Positions 52,676-64,000 of a DNA stretch of 64,000 nt are shown piece after piece. The DNA is taken from positions 601,781,659 through 601,845,658 of the forward strand of contig CM061142.1 of assembly GCA_030789695.1 (NCBI GenBank), in the 5' to 3' direction. Made by a program: the position numbers and the translations under genes. The number at the start of each line of letters is the position of its first letter. Position 1 is the first letter of the stretch. The notes beneath the pieces were generated by a model. It saw only the letters and a list, made by a program, of their open reading frames with translations, was not told where the DNA came from and searched no databases. The stretch is from Scilla litardierei (taxonomy: Eukaryota; Streptophyta; Magnoliopsida; Asparagales; Asparagaceae).

Positions 52676-53799
52676 ATGGACGGGAACACTTTTGAGAGCC
52701 CCAATGGAGCTAACCTATCCAGAGCCAGCAACCAGACCAGCAACGGACCTCCTTCTATGGTGCATCAGATTTTTGATTTCGCATTGCGAGAGATGGTTCA
52801 AGCTATCAGAGGATAACAGAAGCCCGAAGGAGGCATACAATAATTCTGGTCACTCCACCTAAAGACCTGGAATGGTGTGGATGTCCCTCTGAAGGCCGAA
52901 GAATGGCTGCAAAGCACCGAAGATAATTTGAGAGCCGCTCAGATCACAGAATATGCATGGGTGGACACTGCCAAGTCCTAACTGACTTATGGAGCCAGAA
53001 TTTGGTGGAACTCCGCTGATGGTCGTCTACAACGACCAATCGACTAGGCGACATTCATTGACCACTTCCACACCCAATACTTCTCACCCGAAGCTCAGAT
53101 GGAACTGCAAGCTCAGTTCGTTGAGTTGAAGCAAGGTTCCATGTCTGTGGAATAGTATAATGCCCAATTCACAATGCTGAGCCGTTTTGCTCCCGGGATG
53201 GTTGCTACCCCCTGACCCGAGCCCAACGCTTCAAGCAAGGGCTAAACATAGAGATCCGACAGAACTTGGTCGGACGACAACTCTGCACTCATACCGAGGT
53301 CCTGGCTGTAGCTCGTGAACACGAGTTCATTGAGAGAGAAGAAAGACGTGAGATGGCTGCCCCTCCCAGAAGGCCACCACCTCCAACCCCTGCTGCTGGA
53401 CCCAGCCGACGACCTCCGCCCAATCAGATGTACCGACCCACCCAGCAGACGCAATTCAAGAGGCAGGCCCCACCACTACGTCAGGCGTGTCTTCATTGTG
53501 GGAAGCCATGAAAGTTTTGGTCCGAATGTCGGTCCTTTCTGAACCTTTGATTGATCTGTGGGTCGAAGGACCATGCCGTAAGAGATTGCCCAAGGAGGCC
53601 ACCACCTCCTAACTCTGCTCCAGCCAATGCCCCTGCCAGGAATGCTCCACATCGACCACCACCACCTGCTCAGCAACGACAACCACTCCCTTCTCAGCAG
53701 AGAGTGTTCCAGCAGACCCAACAACAGGTGCCACCCCGAGACGCCAAGCATATACGATGACGGTGGAAGAGGCCGAGGCTACAGACCAAGTAATCACAG
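52676..53799 (+). pseudogene. Tekay-3 gag, many lesions
   Basis: Starts near 52676. Recognisable pieces in changing frames are EEWLQSTEDNLRAAQITEYA, ARIWWNSADG, HFHTQYFSPEAQMELQAQFV and LSRFAPGMV (52900-53210). A Pro-rich region and two damaged zinc knuckles follow (CLHCGKP then a stop, and LICGSKDHAVRDC with the first Cys missing). Stops near 52979, 53046 and 53153 fit Gln or Trp codons changed by transitions. It ends DQVITG at the intron donor. Confidence 0.8.
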
Positions 53800-53875
53800 G
53801 TACAAGATACCCCACTCAGCAACTTACTCTATTATTTAGAAATTGTAAGCTTAGACATGATTCTCAGAACCGTAG
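53800..53875 (+). other. Intron-like segment between gag and protease (Tekay-3)
   Basis: 76 bp from GTACAAGAT to CAGAACCGTAG. Same codon as in Tekay-1 and Tekay-2. Splicing yields VITGTVLVAGRPDLTLFDSG. Confidence 0.75.
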
Positions 53876-56728
53876 GTACCGTCTTAGTAGCTGGTAGACC
53901 TGACCTCACATTATTCGATTCAGGAGCTACACATTACTTCTTGGCGAGTCGATTTGTCCAAACACATGCCATCCCTGTTGAACCTCTGACTTCCCATTGG
54001 AAGGTCGACATTGCTGGCGGTTCCCTACCGATAACCAGTGGATTCCTTCATTGCTCTGTAGTGATTTGTGGATGAGACCTTTTTGTCGACTTCATGGTGA
54101 TAGAGATGCCAAGTTTTCATGTCGTTCTTGGGATGGATTGGTTGGGGACATTTTATGCTACCATTAACTGTCGTCAAAGGAGGGTAGAATTCGAAATACC
54201 CAATCATCTTAAGTTCGAATTCCACAGCGGAAGCCGATCGAAAGGACCAGTGAAATTCCGAGCCAGACTTTCAAAGGCGGTAGCAACTACAAGAGAAGAT
54301 AAGCAAAAGAAGCATGAAATAGTGCGAGAATTCCTGTACGTATTTTCGGACTTCCTCTCAGGTTTGCCTCCGGATCGCGGCCTCGAATTTACCATTGATC
54401 TTATGCCAGGTGCACAACCGATATCCAAGGGACCCTATCGCATGGCACCGCCTGAGCTTGAAGAGATTCGAGCTCAACTGGATGACCTCATACAGAAGGG
54501 ATGGATACGACCCAGTGTATCCGCATGGGGTGCCCCGGCGCTGCTCGTGAAGAAGAAGGACGGATCCCAGTGGTTGTGCATCGACTACCGTGAGCTGAAT
54601 AAGATGACGGTGAAGAACAAGTATCCTCTGCCCCGCATCGACGACCTTTTCGACCAGCTTGGAGGATCAAGCGTGTATTCGAAGTTGTACCTGAAGACCG
54701 GATATCATCAAGTGAAGGTAAAGAAGGATGATGTCCACAAGACTGCTTTCCGGACCAGATATGGACACTACGAATTCTTGGTGATGCCATTTGGTGTGAC
54801 TAATGCACCTGCTGTATTCATGAGTCTAATGAACCAGGTTCTGTACAACCATCTGGACAAGTTCGTAGATGTCTACATCGACGACATCCTCATCTACTCG
54901 AAGGACGCTCAGGAGCATAGAGTACACCTGAGGAAGGTCTTGGAGACGCTGAGACAACACCAACTGTATGCCTAGTATAGTAAGTGTGAGTTCTTGCTCA
55001 ACAAGGTGGCTTTCCTGGGCCACATCGTATCGGGAGAAGGGATATCCGTCGACCCTGAGAAGGTAGCTGCTGTTCAAAACTTGCTGGTCCCTAAGAACGT
55101 GGTTGAGATTCGAAGTTTCCTGGGACTGGTTGGTTACTACAGACGATTCATCCAAGACTTCTCGAAAATCGTGGGGTCCATGACGCGATTGACGAGAAAG
55201 GACGTGGTATTTGTCTGGTTGAAGGTTTGTGAGGATGCATTCTAGGAGCTGAAGAGAAGATTGACTTCAGCCCCGATTCTGGTCATCCCAGACAGAACCG
55301 GAGGGTTCGAAGTATTTTGTGACGCTTCTGGAAAAGGACTTGGGTGTGTGCTACATCAGCATGGCCAAGTCATTGCTTATGCATCCAGACAACTGAAGAG
55401 CCATGAGAGGAACTACCCCACTCATGACCTTGAGTTGGTGGCAGTTATCTTTGCTCTGAAGATATGGAGGCACTTCTTGCTGGGTGAACATGTGAAGATA
55501 TTCTCAGATCACAAGAGTCTCAAGTACCTATTCATTCAGAAGGAGCTTAACATGTGACAACGACGATGGATTGAGCTGATGGCGGACTATGAATTGACCT
55601 TCAGTACCATCCTGGGAAGGTCAATGTCGTACCAGATGCATTGAGTCGTCTCCCTGCAGTAATGACTCCCACATCGCAATAGAGGCTACGGCATGAGATA
55701 CGCGCCATGGAGATGGATGTCATATTTCCTTGAGTAACGTCTTCATTACTTAACCTTCAGATCCAGTCGGACCTGGTGGACAAGATCAAGACTGACCAAG
55801 CAGGAGATGAGAAGCTGTGAAAGATCAGAGACATGGTGATAGCAGGTCAGAGGCCTGAATTCAAGATCCATGAGGACGGATCTTTGAGATTCGACAACCG
55901 CATCTATGTACCATCTGGAGACGTCAGAGAAGCTTTATTGGAGGAAGCTCACAGTTCTCCATATTCCATTCATCCAGGCGGTACCAAGATGTATCAGGAC
56001 TTGCGACAACACTACTGGTGGCATGGTATGAAGAGAAGCGTTGCATGGAGTGTGGCAAAGTGTATAGTGTGCCTTCAGGTGAAGGCTAAACATCACCGGT
56101 CTGCTGGTTTGTTACAGCCTTTGCCCATCCCAGAGTAGAAGTGGCAACACATCACAATGGATTTTGTGACGGGACTGCCCAAGAGTACGAAACATAACGA
56201 TGCTGTCTGGGTGATCGTTGATCGATTGACCAAGTCAGCACACTTCATCCCTTTCAGAGTGGGCCAGTCAACCGAGGTGCTTGCCAAGAAGTACATGGAG
56301 GAGATCGTGAAGTTGCAAGGTGTCACTGTCAGCATTGTTTCAGACAGAGACACTCGATTCATGTCTCATTTTTGGAAGATCTTGCAGGAGTGTCTTGGGA
56401 CCCGCTTAAGCTTCAGTACAGCTTATCATCCTCAGACCGATGGCCAATCAGAATGCACCATTCAGATCCTGGAGGACATGTTGCCTATGTGTATGCTGGA
56501 CTTCAAGGGATCATGGGAAGACCATATGCATCTCGTGGAGTTTGCTTACAACAACAACTATCAGACCAGCATTGGTATGGCACCCTTTGCAATGCTATAT
56601 GGCAGGAAGTGTCGTTCTCCCTTGAGTTGGGACGATGTTGGTGATCGAGAGCTCATCGGTTCGGACTTGATTATTGAAGCAGTGGAAGTAGTCAGGACCA
56701 TCAGAGAGAAGCTACAATTGGCTCAGTA
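53876..56728 (+). pseudogene. Tekay-3 pol (PR-RT-RH-IN), truncated
   Basis: Protease LTLFDSGATHYF is intact at the active site (53910-53945), with a TGA at 54074. RT is nearly open from 54094 to 54975, catalytic box [13 protein letters not shown] intact; LDLKTGYHQ has become LYLKTGYHQ. Stops occur at 54973, 55243 and 55555. RNase H includes [13 protein letters not shown] and [12 protein letters not shown] frameshift occurs near 55600. Integrase shows HPGGTKMYQDL, CIVCLQV, MDFVTGLP and VSDRDTRF, with KYMEEIVKLQ contiguous, that is, without the second intron of the other copies. The frame ends in EKLQLAQ before the rearrangement breakpoint. Confidence 0.85.
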
Positions 56729-57218
56729 CCATCAGAGAGAAGCCTGGGGATGCTTCCTCGCGGGCTCCTGCGTCGTAGGTGGAGCGGCCCCTCTTTTGTT
56801 CCTCCTTTTCTTCTCTCTGTTTTTTATCCAACTATATGAAGAAACATTTTTGTTGAAATGGACTTTTCTATTCTTCTGTGTTGCCATTGTGTTTGCACTT
56901 TCAGAATCGTCTTTGACCTGGTTTGGTACTGCCCCTTTCACTGCTTAGGTCGGGGTTGTTCGCTGACTTGACCTGCGGGATGTATCCATCAAGGGGATCA
57001 TTTCCAATCCATCACAGTGGCCTACGGGCACTCTACCGGTAGGGCCGCCTCCGGCCTCATGGCCGTATTGGGTCTGACCTACTGGGGGTTACCCTAGCCT
57101 TATGGTTGCTTTGTGACCGACCAGCTGGGGGAGTTTCCCCCAGCCTTATGGTTGGTTTAGGACCAAACTGTAGGGGGAGTTGCCCGAGCCTTATGGTCGG
57201 GTTAGGACCGACCTACAG
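56729..57218 (+). repeat. Duplicated left flank of Tekay-3
   Basis: From GGATGCTTCCTCG (56748) to CCGACCTACAG (57218) this matches 48757-49229 with a few percent divergence, including the tandem hairpin repeat. It runs to exactly the same LTR junction. It fuses in frame to integrase by chance, giving a reading frame to 56948. Confidence 0.85.
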
Positions 57219-59834
57219 TGTAACAACTCGTTTTCATCAACACATCAATTTACGTATTTAACATACTTTCAACATTTTAAAAATTACTTTATAATGGTTA
57301 GTCAGGAGTTTTATATCAACAATGATTTCAAAAATTTATTATAAAAATATTTTGAAGCATTAAACTAATTATAGAGTATTTCAGTAAGTTCGGATTTCAT
57401 CAAATACCTTTAAACAATTTTGATAAAATTCATTTTCAATTATTACTGTTTCGGCTTAATGAATTAATTTTCTATACAAACATCTTCAAAATGCTTTCAA
57501 ACTTCTACAGCATCATCATATGACCATTTAGGGCTCCCCACATTAATTTCGTATGTTTCTGATATCAAATCGACCTAGAACCCGCAAACCCGCTTTTAAA
57601 GGCCTAAAACTAGTATCTCCGTAGCTCAAACCCCAAAATGGATCTCGTATTCGTGATCCTCATGACGGGTATATTTTCGTAATTTTTTGGAGTCGTATAC
57701 GCAAGCGGGGTTGTATTCCTCAGTTTTCACTAATTACTTTCACTAATGACATTTTTACATTCACTAATTAACTTTTACCTACTTACTTTCACCCTAATCC
57801 CCTAACTAACTCCCTTAACCAGCCTCCCTTAGCTGGTGAGATCCAAATTTTTTGGATCTCATCCACCAGATTAAGATTTGTGTCTCCCCCCCACTAATTA
57901 CAAGTTAGCCGTTCACCAAACCCGATTTAAACCCCCCTCCTCTCTCAAAATAACCCACACAGTTAACAGTACTCTCTCTCCCTCTCTCCCCCCTCTCTCT
58001 GCTTCCATTTAAACCCAACCCAGCACGCGACAAACACCCCTCCCCGTGTCTCTCTCTCCCGCTCTCCAGCTCTCGCCCCCCCCGGCGGTTGACCGTCGCC
58101 CGTTGCCACGTCATCTCGCCCATCCCCGCCTTCGACGTCGCCGTCGCCAACCTCCAGCCCCTCCTCAATGCCGCCACAGAGCACAGTAGCACACCACCTC
58201 CGAGAACTCGAGCCCCCGTCTCCGACCTTCGACGATAGCACGACAGCGCCTCTCAACCGTTGCCGTCGCCTGGCCCCAGTCTGCTGCTCCCAACGCTGCC
58301 GTCCGCCATCGTCGCTTGCCCTCGCCGCTGCTCTCCGCTCCCAGCAACCCGCTGTCTCTCTCCCTCTCTTCGCACTGCTCACCGGCATTTTCGCCCTCGC
58401 CGCCGCTGCTCGCCACCGCCGCACTCGCTGTCGCTGCAGGTCGTCGCTGCTGTTGACCTCCGCCCCGACGCCGTCCGACGCCGTAGAAGCCCCCCTTAGC
58501 CACGCAACACGAAGAACGAAGGTAAGTTTCGAACGTATTTCGTTAAATACGAATACGTATTTTCGTATATACGTATTTTAATAATTATTAAATGGGTATT
58601 ATTAGTTTTAAATCCATAACAAAAAATATAAGCATCAGAAAAATGTGAGACCAGCTCCAGAAAATCAGAAATGATATTCTGGATCTAATGGCACTGATCT
58701 CATCTCGATCAGACGTTTAGTTTTTCCAGAATAAATTTTAACCCTAAAACTCAATTACGTAAATTCCTTTTAAAAATCTATAACTTGTAATTTTCACGTA
58801 CACTGATACGTGAGAAAAATATATGTTTAAGTACTCTTCGAGACGGTCGTTTTGACTGCTCACTTGAACAATTCCGATTAGTATTGCATCCAGAATAAAT
58901 TGTTGAATGATTACGTTACTTAGGTAAAATTACTTTTTAAATTGATTTTTGAGCTTCTAAAAATTATAAAAATTACCAGAAGCTTCTGAAAACATTTTCC
59001 TCTTGTAGTAAAATTATAATCTTTATTTTCGGCATATATAAAAAATTAGAATATTTTTCGACACCGTTTCAATTAGTTTTAAAAATCAGAACGATCAAAT
59101 TATTTAGATATGAAATGTCGTGTTCGTTAACCAATTTCCTTTGTGTTGCATGTATCAGTTCTTGTGCACCATCTTCAGCGAAAGCCATAGATCCAGTCCC
59201 GATTTGCTACGTCAACTTCGAATTTCGTAAGTCACGACGAATTCTAGATTTAGAAAATTAGTTAAATGTACTCGTACGAACTTAAGAACACCACTATAGC
59301 CTCAAACGACTACTTGACTTGAACCGAACTAGAAACCTAATCTAATAGGAAAGTAATCAACTACAGATTACTTTGCCAACTTTCAACTTTGGTGGTTGTA
59401 GCACACAGCCACCAACTTGGGTAAATTGTGTGCTAAACCACACTACTATATGCTCGAAGCATGGAATCGACACCTCGATTGTTGGACTTGTCTTTATCCT
59501 CTATTTCCTTAGCATTCACCGTGCTTTGGCACAGTCTGCTTTGGAAAGAGTTACTACTTTCTGATTTTCAATAAGAAATTCAATCCATTGTCTTGGTTTA
59601 ACTAGTAACATGTGGAACATCATATGGAATATCTTGTGGAACATCTCGTGGAACATCCTGTAAGGAACATGTACTTGATTCACATAACACATCACCAGGG
59701 TTTGGGGTAACTCATAGTTTGAGAGAGTGCGGGAGTGACTGGAGTACATCTACATGTCTAGTTGTCTGGGTTTCGGCATCCTGTCTAAATGCATGTGTTT
59801 CGGCAAACAAAAATATGCTGCCATGTCAGCATCC
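57219..59834 (+). repeat. Second Tekay-3 LTR copy, truncated
   Basis: Aligns with 49230 to about 51816, broken at CAGCATCC by the minus-strand insertion. TATA box and intron acceptor are mutated. Confidence 0.85.
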
Positions 59835-60191
59835 TGTCACGACCCGCTTCCCAAGTATGGAAGGCAAAACATGGAGAGGTCCACTCAGACTTGGAGCTGT
59901 GAAGCTACAGTCTGATAAGCGTCTGGTAATTTAATCCATTAGCAGGTTCTTTGCATTACGACGAAACAACAACAATAATAAAGAAAGATAGACAATTAAA
60001 ATTATCCAACATTCAACATCCACAGATTTTATTCCAAACATACAGAGATAGTCATAAAGAAGAGTACTGAGTCTGAAAAGGAGGCCTAAGCATGGCCAAA
60101 GATAAAATAGAGAGTGATAAGGTGCTACGCACTGAAAGACTAACAACAACTACTAAAAGCAACATCAACTAAAAGAAGTCTCCAGCTGAGA

Positions 60192-60299
60192 CTAGGACTG
60201 GTCACCGGTGTCCTCGAACTGGACGTCAGCAAAGGCCTCGGGCTCGACGTCAACAAACTGATCGTCCTCAGCAACAAACTCAGACTCTAAACCTGACAT
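60192..60299 (-). CDS. LTR-embedded short acidic ORF (35 aa), family D
   Basis: Starts MSGLESEFVAEDDQF and ends FEDTGDQS. It has 12 Asp/Glu and no Lys or Arg. It has the same length and same last seven residues as the Tekay-2 ORF, with a diverged middle. The sequence before the ATG (GACATGTGCCC ... GGGTGTCAC) also matches that of Tekay-2. Confidence 0.6.
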   Translation of the reverse strand: MSGLESEFVAEDDQFVDVEPEAFADVQFEDTGDQS

Positions 60300-60545
60300 G
60301 TGACACCCAAAGAGAAAAGGGCACATGTCAGCAAAAATCTCCAAAAAGGAAGGGAGATTTCTGTGCAAGGAAACATAAGAGCAAAAGAGTACAACTAGCA
60401 GTTCTAAAATAATGAAGATGACATGACATGTTATTTAATGAATGCAGCAGTTTAAACATGAGCATGATATGACACGTCGTAGCAAGAGCTACTAAACAAT
60501 ATATTGTTAAAAGCGGTAAAACATGAGTTCACATTGTGCACAGTG

Positions 60546-60697
60546 TTTATGCCTTACAGCTGAAGTTGCTGATCGGGCACACTTCTACACTGAGTGGTCG
60601 CTTAACCCTACCCCTCCCACAGGGTTTACGCCTTACAGCTGAAGTGGCTGTACGGGCAGACTTCTACGCTGAGTGGTCGCTTAACCCTACCCCTCCA
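60546..60697. repeat. Two copies of a 79-bp LTR repeat
   Basis: Units begin near 60551 and 60630 (GCCTTACAGCTGAAGT...GAGTGGTCGCTTAACCCTAC). The same pair in inverted orientation is in Tekay-2 LTRs (about 22806-22965 and 30045-30200). Confidence 0.75.
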
Positions 60698-62644
60698 TGT
60701 GTATATTTTCTGGATCACGAGCTAGGAAGTGTTTTTCATTTGGCGTAGGGGTGCACCTAGCCTTATTACATGATGCAGGAGTTAAGATCCTACTCGCCGT
60801 AGCTTACAATTTATTGTAGTGTGTGCTACACAATCATGATAGAGCAAGTTGATGCATGAAATGACATGGCAAGATGCATGAACATGGCAATAAGCAGTTA
60901 AAAGTGCGTACAGTTAAATTTAAAGAAACGTGACATGCGGTATAAAATGATAGCATAGCAAGAGGGCCGTATCTAGCTTCGTTGTCAAGCTAGGTCAAGC
61001 ATGGCGTCTAGGCGACTATCATTTCATCGCCTAGTCTCTTTTACACTATTTCACAGATTGGCCTAAGACATGGCCTAAACAAATACTGGCAAGTTTCACT
61101 TGCCTGAAAGTGACGTTCCGCAATCCACAAATCAAAAGTCCAGATCTACCTATGTGCTTAGTCTAGAATCAACATTGAGTCCCAATTATTAAATCATGAT
61201 TAGTGAGTTACCAAAGCAATAAAATTACAATTTTTAGTCTTGATTAGCATGCGATGTGGAGGTTCCTACAGTTCAGATTTTACCCCTAGCACGATGCGAG
61301 AGCTACAATGACGTCAGGTAGCGACATCAGGGGTTGGATTCCGGTAGCGCAAAGGGTACAGCTGGACAACGACAACAAACGACGATCAGCCGGGTAGCGA
61401 CACGATCACCGAACAGCGATGCGAGGTAATGAGGAGAGCCGCACATCGTTCTATGGCATCGGGAAGACGTGGACAACAGGCAACGGGTTCTACGGCCTGA
61501 GAGGAGGAGCGGCGAGGGCTGGCCGTGGGTTTTGGAGAGGGGAACGGCAGTTTTTGTGTCGAAGGAGGGCTGTTTTGGTGGTTCGGTAAGGTGTAAGCGC
61601 TGGCTGAAGGGTGCAGTCGGCCTAGGGGGTGATAGGGGGTGCCGGGGGTCGGATCTACTAGGTGGCTGGCGGCGAAGGTGGCTTTGCATGGGTTAAAGGG
61701 GCTGAAACGACAGTTTTAGGGTTTTGAGGGCAATTTTATGGTGTCGCACGGATATATAGGGGCTGTCGGGTTTCGGGTTGTGGCCCGTGGTGTTGCCGTG
61801 GAGAGGGGGGTTGGCCTGGGTGGTGGACGGAGGCAGGTGGTGGCCAGTGGCGGCCTGAAACTGGCCGGACGTGGGTTTCTTTGAGAGGGGGTTCGGCAGT
61901 TTTTTGAATGTAGATGGGGATGTTGCGGCTTCTAGGAGGAGGAGGACGAGAAGGTGGTTGTCGAGGGTGGTGGCCGGAGGAGCAAGGTGGCCGGAGGGAT
62001 GGTCGGAGATGATGAGGCTGTGAGTTTTTGGAGATGACGGCTGGTTGTTGCGTGAGTTTTAGACCTAGGTGATGCGTTACGTTTTATCAAGGAGATGTTG
62101 CTATTTGGGGTGAGAAGTGGGGTACATTTAGGTTGATTGGAGAGAGGAGATGTGAGAGGGAGGGGGTAGAGTTAGGGTGTCAATAGCCAATGAAATATTT
62201 CATGTGATACGTATTAAGCCTATAGATTTAATTAGGTTATTTGAAATTCGAATTAATCAGGGCTAAGTAGATTAGAAAGTGATCAGGGGGAAAAGTGGTC
62301 TAGCGGTGTCCGATAATTATAAGAAAAATACCAGGACGACTGTGTCGACGAGATGGTTGATGTTAAGATGATCAATCACGTGCTAGGTTCACAGAAAATG
62401 GAACTAAAAATAAAAAGATCAAACGACAAAGGTAAAAGTTACGACACCCCTCAAACAAAGTTGTTTTGTGGGATAATGAGCCGTGAAATGATGTTCACGA
62501 AAAATTCCACAGATAAGTACTCTTTCATAGGGTCACAACGACATATCATATCGTACGTTTGGGATACAAGAAGAGGCAACTAAATACACGTACGAAAGGA
62601 AAGTACGCGCACGAAAAACGTACGATCGAAAAGCGACCGTGACA

Positions 62645-62680
62645 CCCTATCCACCTTAGAATAAAGTCCGTCCTCAGACT
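62645..62680 (-). other. Polypurine tract of the family D element
   Basis: Minus strand GTCTGAGGACGGACTTTATTC then TAAGGTGGATAGGG before the LTR, the same context as in Tekay-1 and Tekay-2 (CCGAGGACGGAATTT...GGGGAGGA). Confidence 0.75.
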
Positions 62681-62689
62681 TTCTAAGTA

Positions 62690-64000
62690 TAAATATACCT
62701 AGCCACTCTAGTAACTACACCAATCACATCACTATAATTCAAACCATGTATAGTCACTACAAGTGCTTATATATGCACTAGGTAGTCAAACATTTATACT
62801 ACGAACATGCATATATACACACATTCTATTCTTATACCTATCATAGACAGTAAAATTCATACATGTAATTCAATTATTCATATAGTCACGTACATCCCTT
62901 ATATAACTATGACTCACTTACCACATAACCATGGTACACATTCTTACATAAAAATAGTTCACACCAGCAAATACAATTGTAGTACTTCACGTATAGATAA
63001 CCACCTATGCACAAACGAACATGGATATACTACTCCCTTATATCTCCTAGTATACATCCAACACCAAACATATCAACACATGTAATCACACCATACAATA
63101 TTAAATCTTGTTTGCTATATCTAATATACATTCACCCCTACTATAAATACACAACATATAGTTATTCAAATACACGCGGATACTTCACCACATATACACA
63201 TCGCATACAATCCTATAACTATATACCAGACACAACACACATACCATAGTCGCAAACACTTATAGCTAAGTACATACTTACCCGTACATGGTGCACGTCC
63301 ACACACGCTAATATACTAATCATACACGCCATCATACCACTATATACTTAGCACATCCACACACCTAGTTTAGCTAGCATATATACATTCAACATGTAAA
63401 ATCTTAGTAAATAACTATACTACAAGACCAACAAATATAACCATAATGGTATAGCCACCCACAACCATGTGCATAAAGTAACCATGCTCAACCAAACCTA
63501 TCACTATACACACATCATCCATTACTATGTTCATAGAACTATACACAAACCACAGACAAATATAACAACATATATAGAGTATACCCACTCAAACAAGAGT
63601 GAGACTCAAAGACTCATACCAGAACCAGAATATTTTATATATAACATGATATTTATACCTATACCAACACACCACTCTTATATACATATACCAATGTAAT
63701 CATATACACACAATAATATCAATCACACTTTATATTTAGTCAAGTATTACCCCGTAATACACTCACTTTACATACCATAATAATAATGCAAATATCAGCA
63801 CACGTATACAATCATAATACTATCATACACATGTATACATCGTATAGTCACATACATATAATATATTCACACCATAGCAATTTACATATAGCTAGTATAC
63901 TACTACATATACCTATCTATACATAGTTAAGACATACAATAATCGTGTATATCTCATGGATACACGCACACACAACATCCCGTAAAGACAAGCAATACTA
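62690..64000. other. Strand-asymmetric low-complexity DNA
   Basis: 1.3 kb built of A, T and C on the plus strand with very little G (about 5 G per 60 bases in a sampled line, against about 16 C). TATA/CACA/CATA strings dominate but there is no fixed repeat unit. Many stop-free frames arise from composition; none has a recognisable domain. It lies where the chromodomain end and 3' untranslated region of the family D element would be expected. Confidence 0.7.

Larger units (their letters stand above)
49230..59834 (+). mobile_element. Tekay-3: rearranged Tekay-type element
   Basis: Starts with a 3320-bp LTR (TGTAACAACTC...GGGTCGTTACA), then gag and pol of Tekay type, heavily mutated. Pol ends abruptly at about 56728 in integrase. 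Instead of a chromodomain, polypurine tract and 3' LTR, there is a copy of the sequence that flanks the left LTR, followed by a second LTR copy. That LTR is cut at 59834 by a minus-strand insertion. It is the oldest of the three Tekay elements judging by LTR divergence (several percent by eye) and number of lesions. Confidence 0.8.
59835..62644 (-). mobile_element. LTR of a minus-strand Tekay-like element (family D)
   Basis: 2810 bp; minus strand starts TGTCACGGTCGC (62644) and ends AGCGGGTCGTGACA (59835). It is related to the Tekay-2 LTR over long stretches: the last 90 bp, the acidic ORF, the 79-bp direct repeat and the GCCTAGxxACGAAGCTAG region. Minus-strand TATA is CTATATATCC near 61751-61760. 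A polypurine tract to its right makes it the 3' LTR of an element whose internal part should lie beyond 62645. Confidence 0.85.

Noticed and set aside
62807..63699. Frames of 76-92 codons rich in Ile, Thr, His and Tyr
   Set aside because: Produced by G-poor low-complexity DNA that lacks most stop codons in some frames.

Overview
The window is nuclear DNA from a flowering plant, almost certainly a large, repeat-rich genome. I find no ordinary cellular gene, no tRNA or rRNA gene and no bacterial-type gene. Nearly every base belongs to LTR retrotransposons: Ty3/gypsy Tekay/Del-type chromoviruses, an Athila-type gypsy element and Ty1/copia elements. They are nested inside one another and inside a broken mobile-element gene that carries the 'putative gypsy-type transposon' domain (Transposase_28-like). 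The species cannot be named from this sequence.

Layout. 1-834: end of a minus-strand Tekay-like LTR. 835-3760: SIRE-type copia 5' region and gag. 4150-5835: palindrome array and a decayed plant-transposon ORF. 6096-7408: leader and first codons of the Transposase_28-like gene (plus strand). 7409-17845: Tekay-1, inserted in that gene. 17846-19648: the gene continues, with two introns. 19649-48519: a minus-strand copia (copia A) inserted in the gene. Copia A is itself interrupted by Tekay-2 (21212-30887, target duplication CTAGG, with a 402-bp foldback MITE in its 3' LTR) and by a gag/protease-only Athila derivative (35933-47615, target duplication AGCCG). 48523-49229: end of the gene and a tandem hairpin repeat. 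49230-59834: a third Tekay-like element whose pol is cut and joined to a second copy of its own left flank plus LTR. 59835-62644: a minus-strand Tekay-like LTR inserted in that LTR. 62645-64000: its polypurine tract, then strongly strand-biased low-complexity DNA.

The recurrent signals matter most. (1) Tekay polyproteins contain intron-like GT...AG segments at the same codon before the protease in all three copies, and a second in integrase that is precisely absent from the third copy. Unspliced reading leaves the Gag-Pol frame. (2) All four Tekay-like LTR families carry a short acidic ORF (28-36 codons) downstream of the LTR TATA box; in two families it is exactly 35 codons and ends EDTGDQS. 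(3) Several families place arrays of short palindromic or alternating inverted motifs just upstream of the TATA box. (4) The Athila-type leader holds five successive hairpins with a near-constant 14-nt loop and different self-complementary stems; copia A has a similar but weaker series.

No element is intact. Most nonsense codons in the polyproteins are C-to-T or G-to-A changes, as expected of methylated, silenced DNA.
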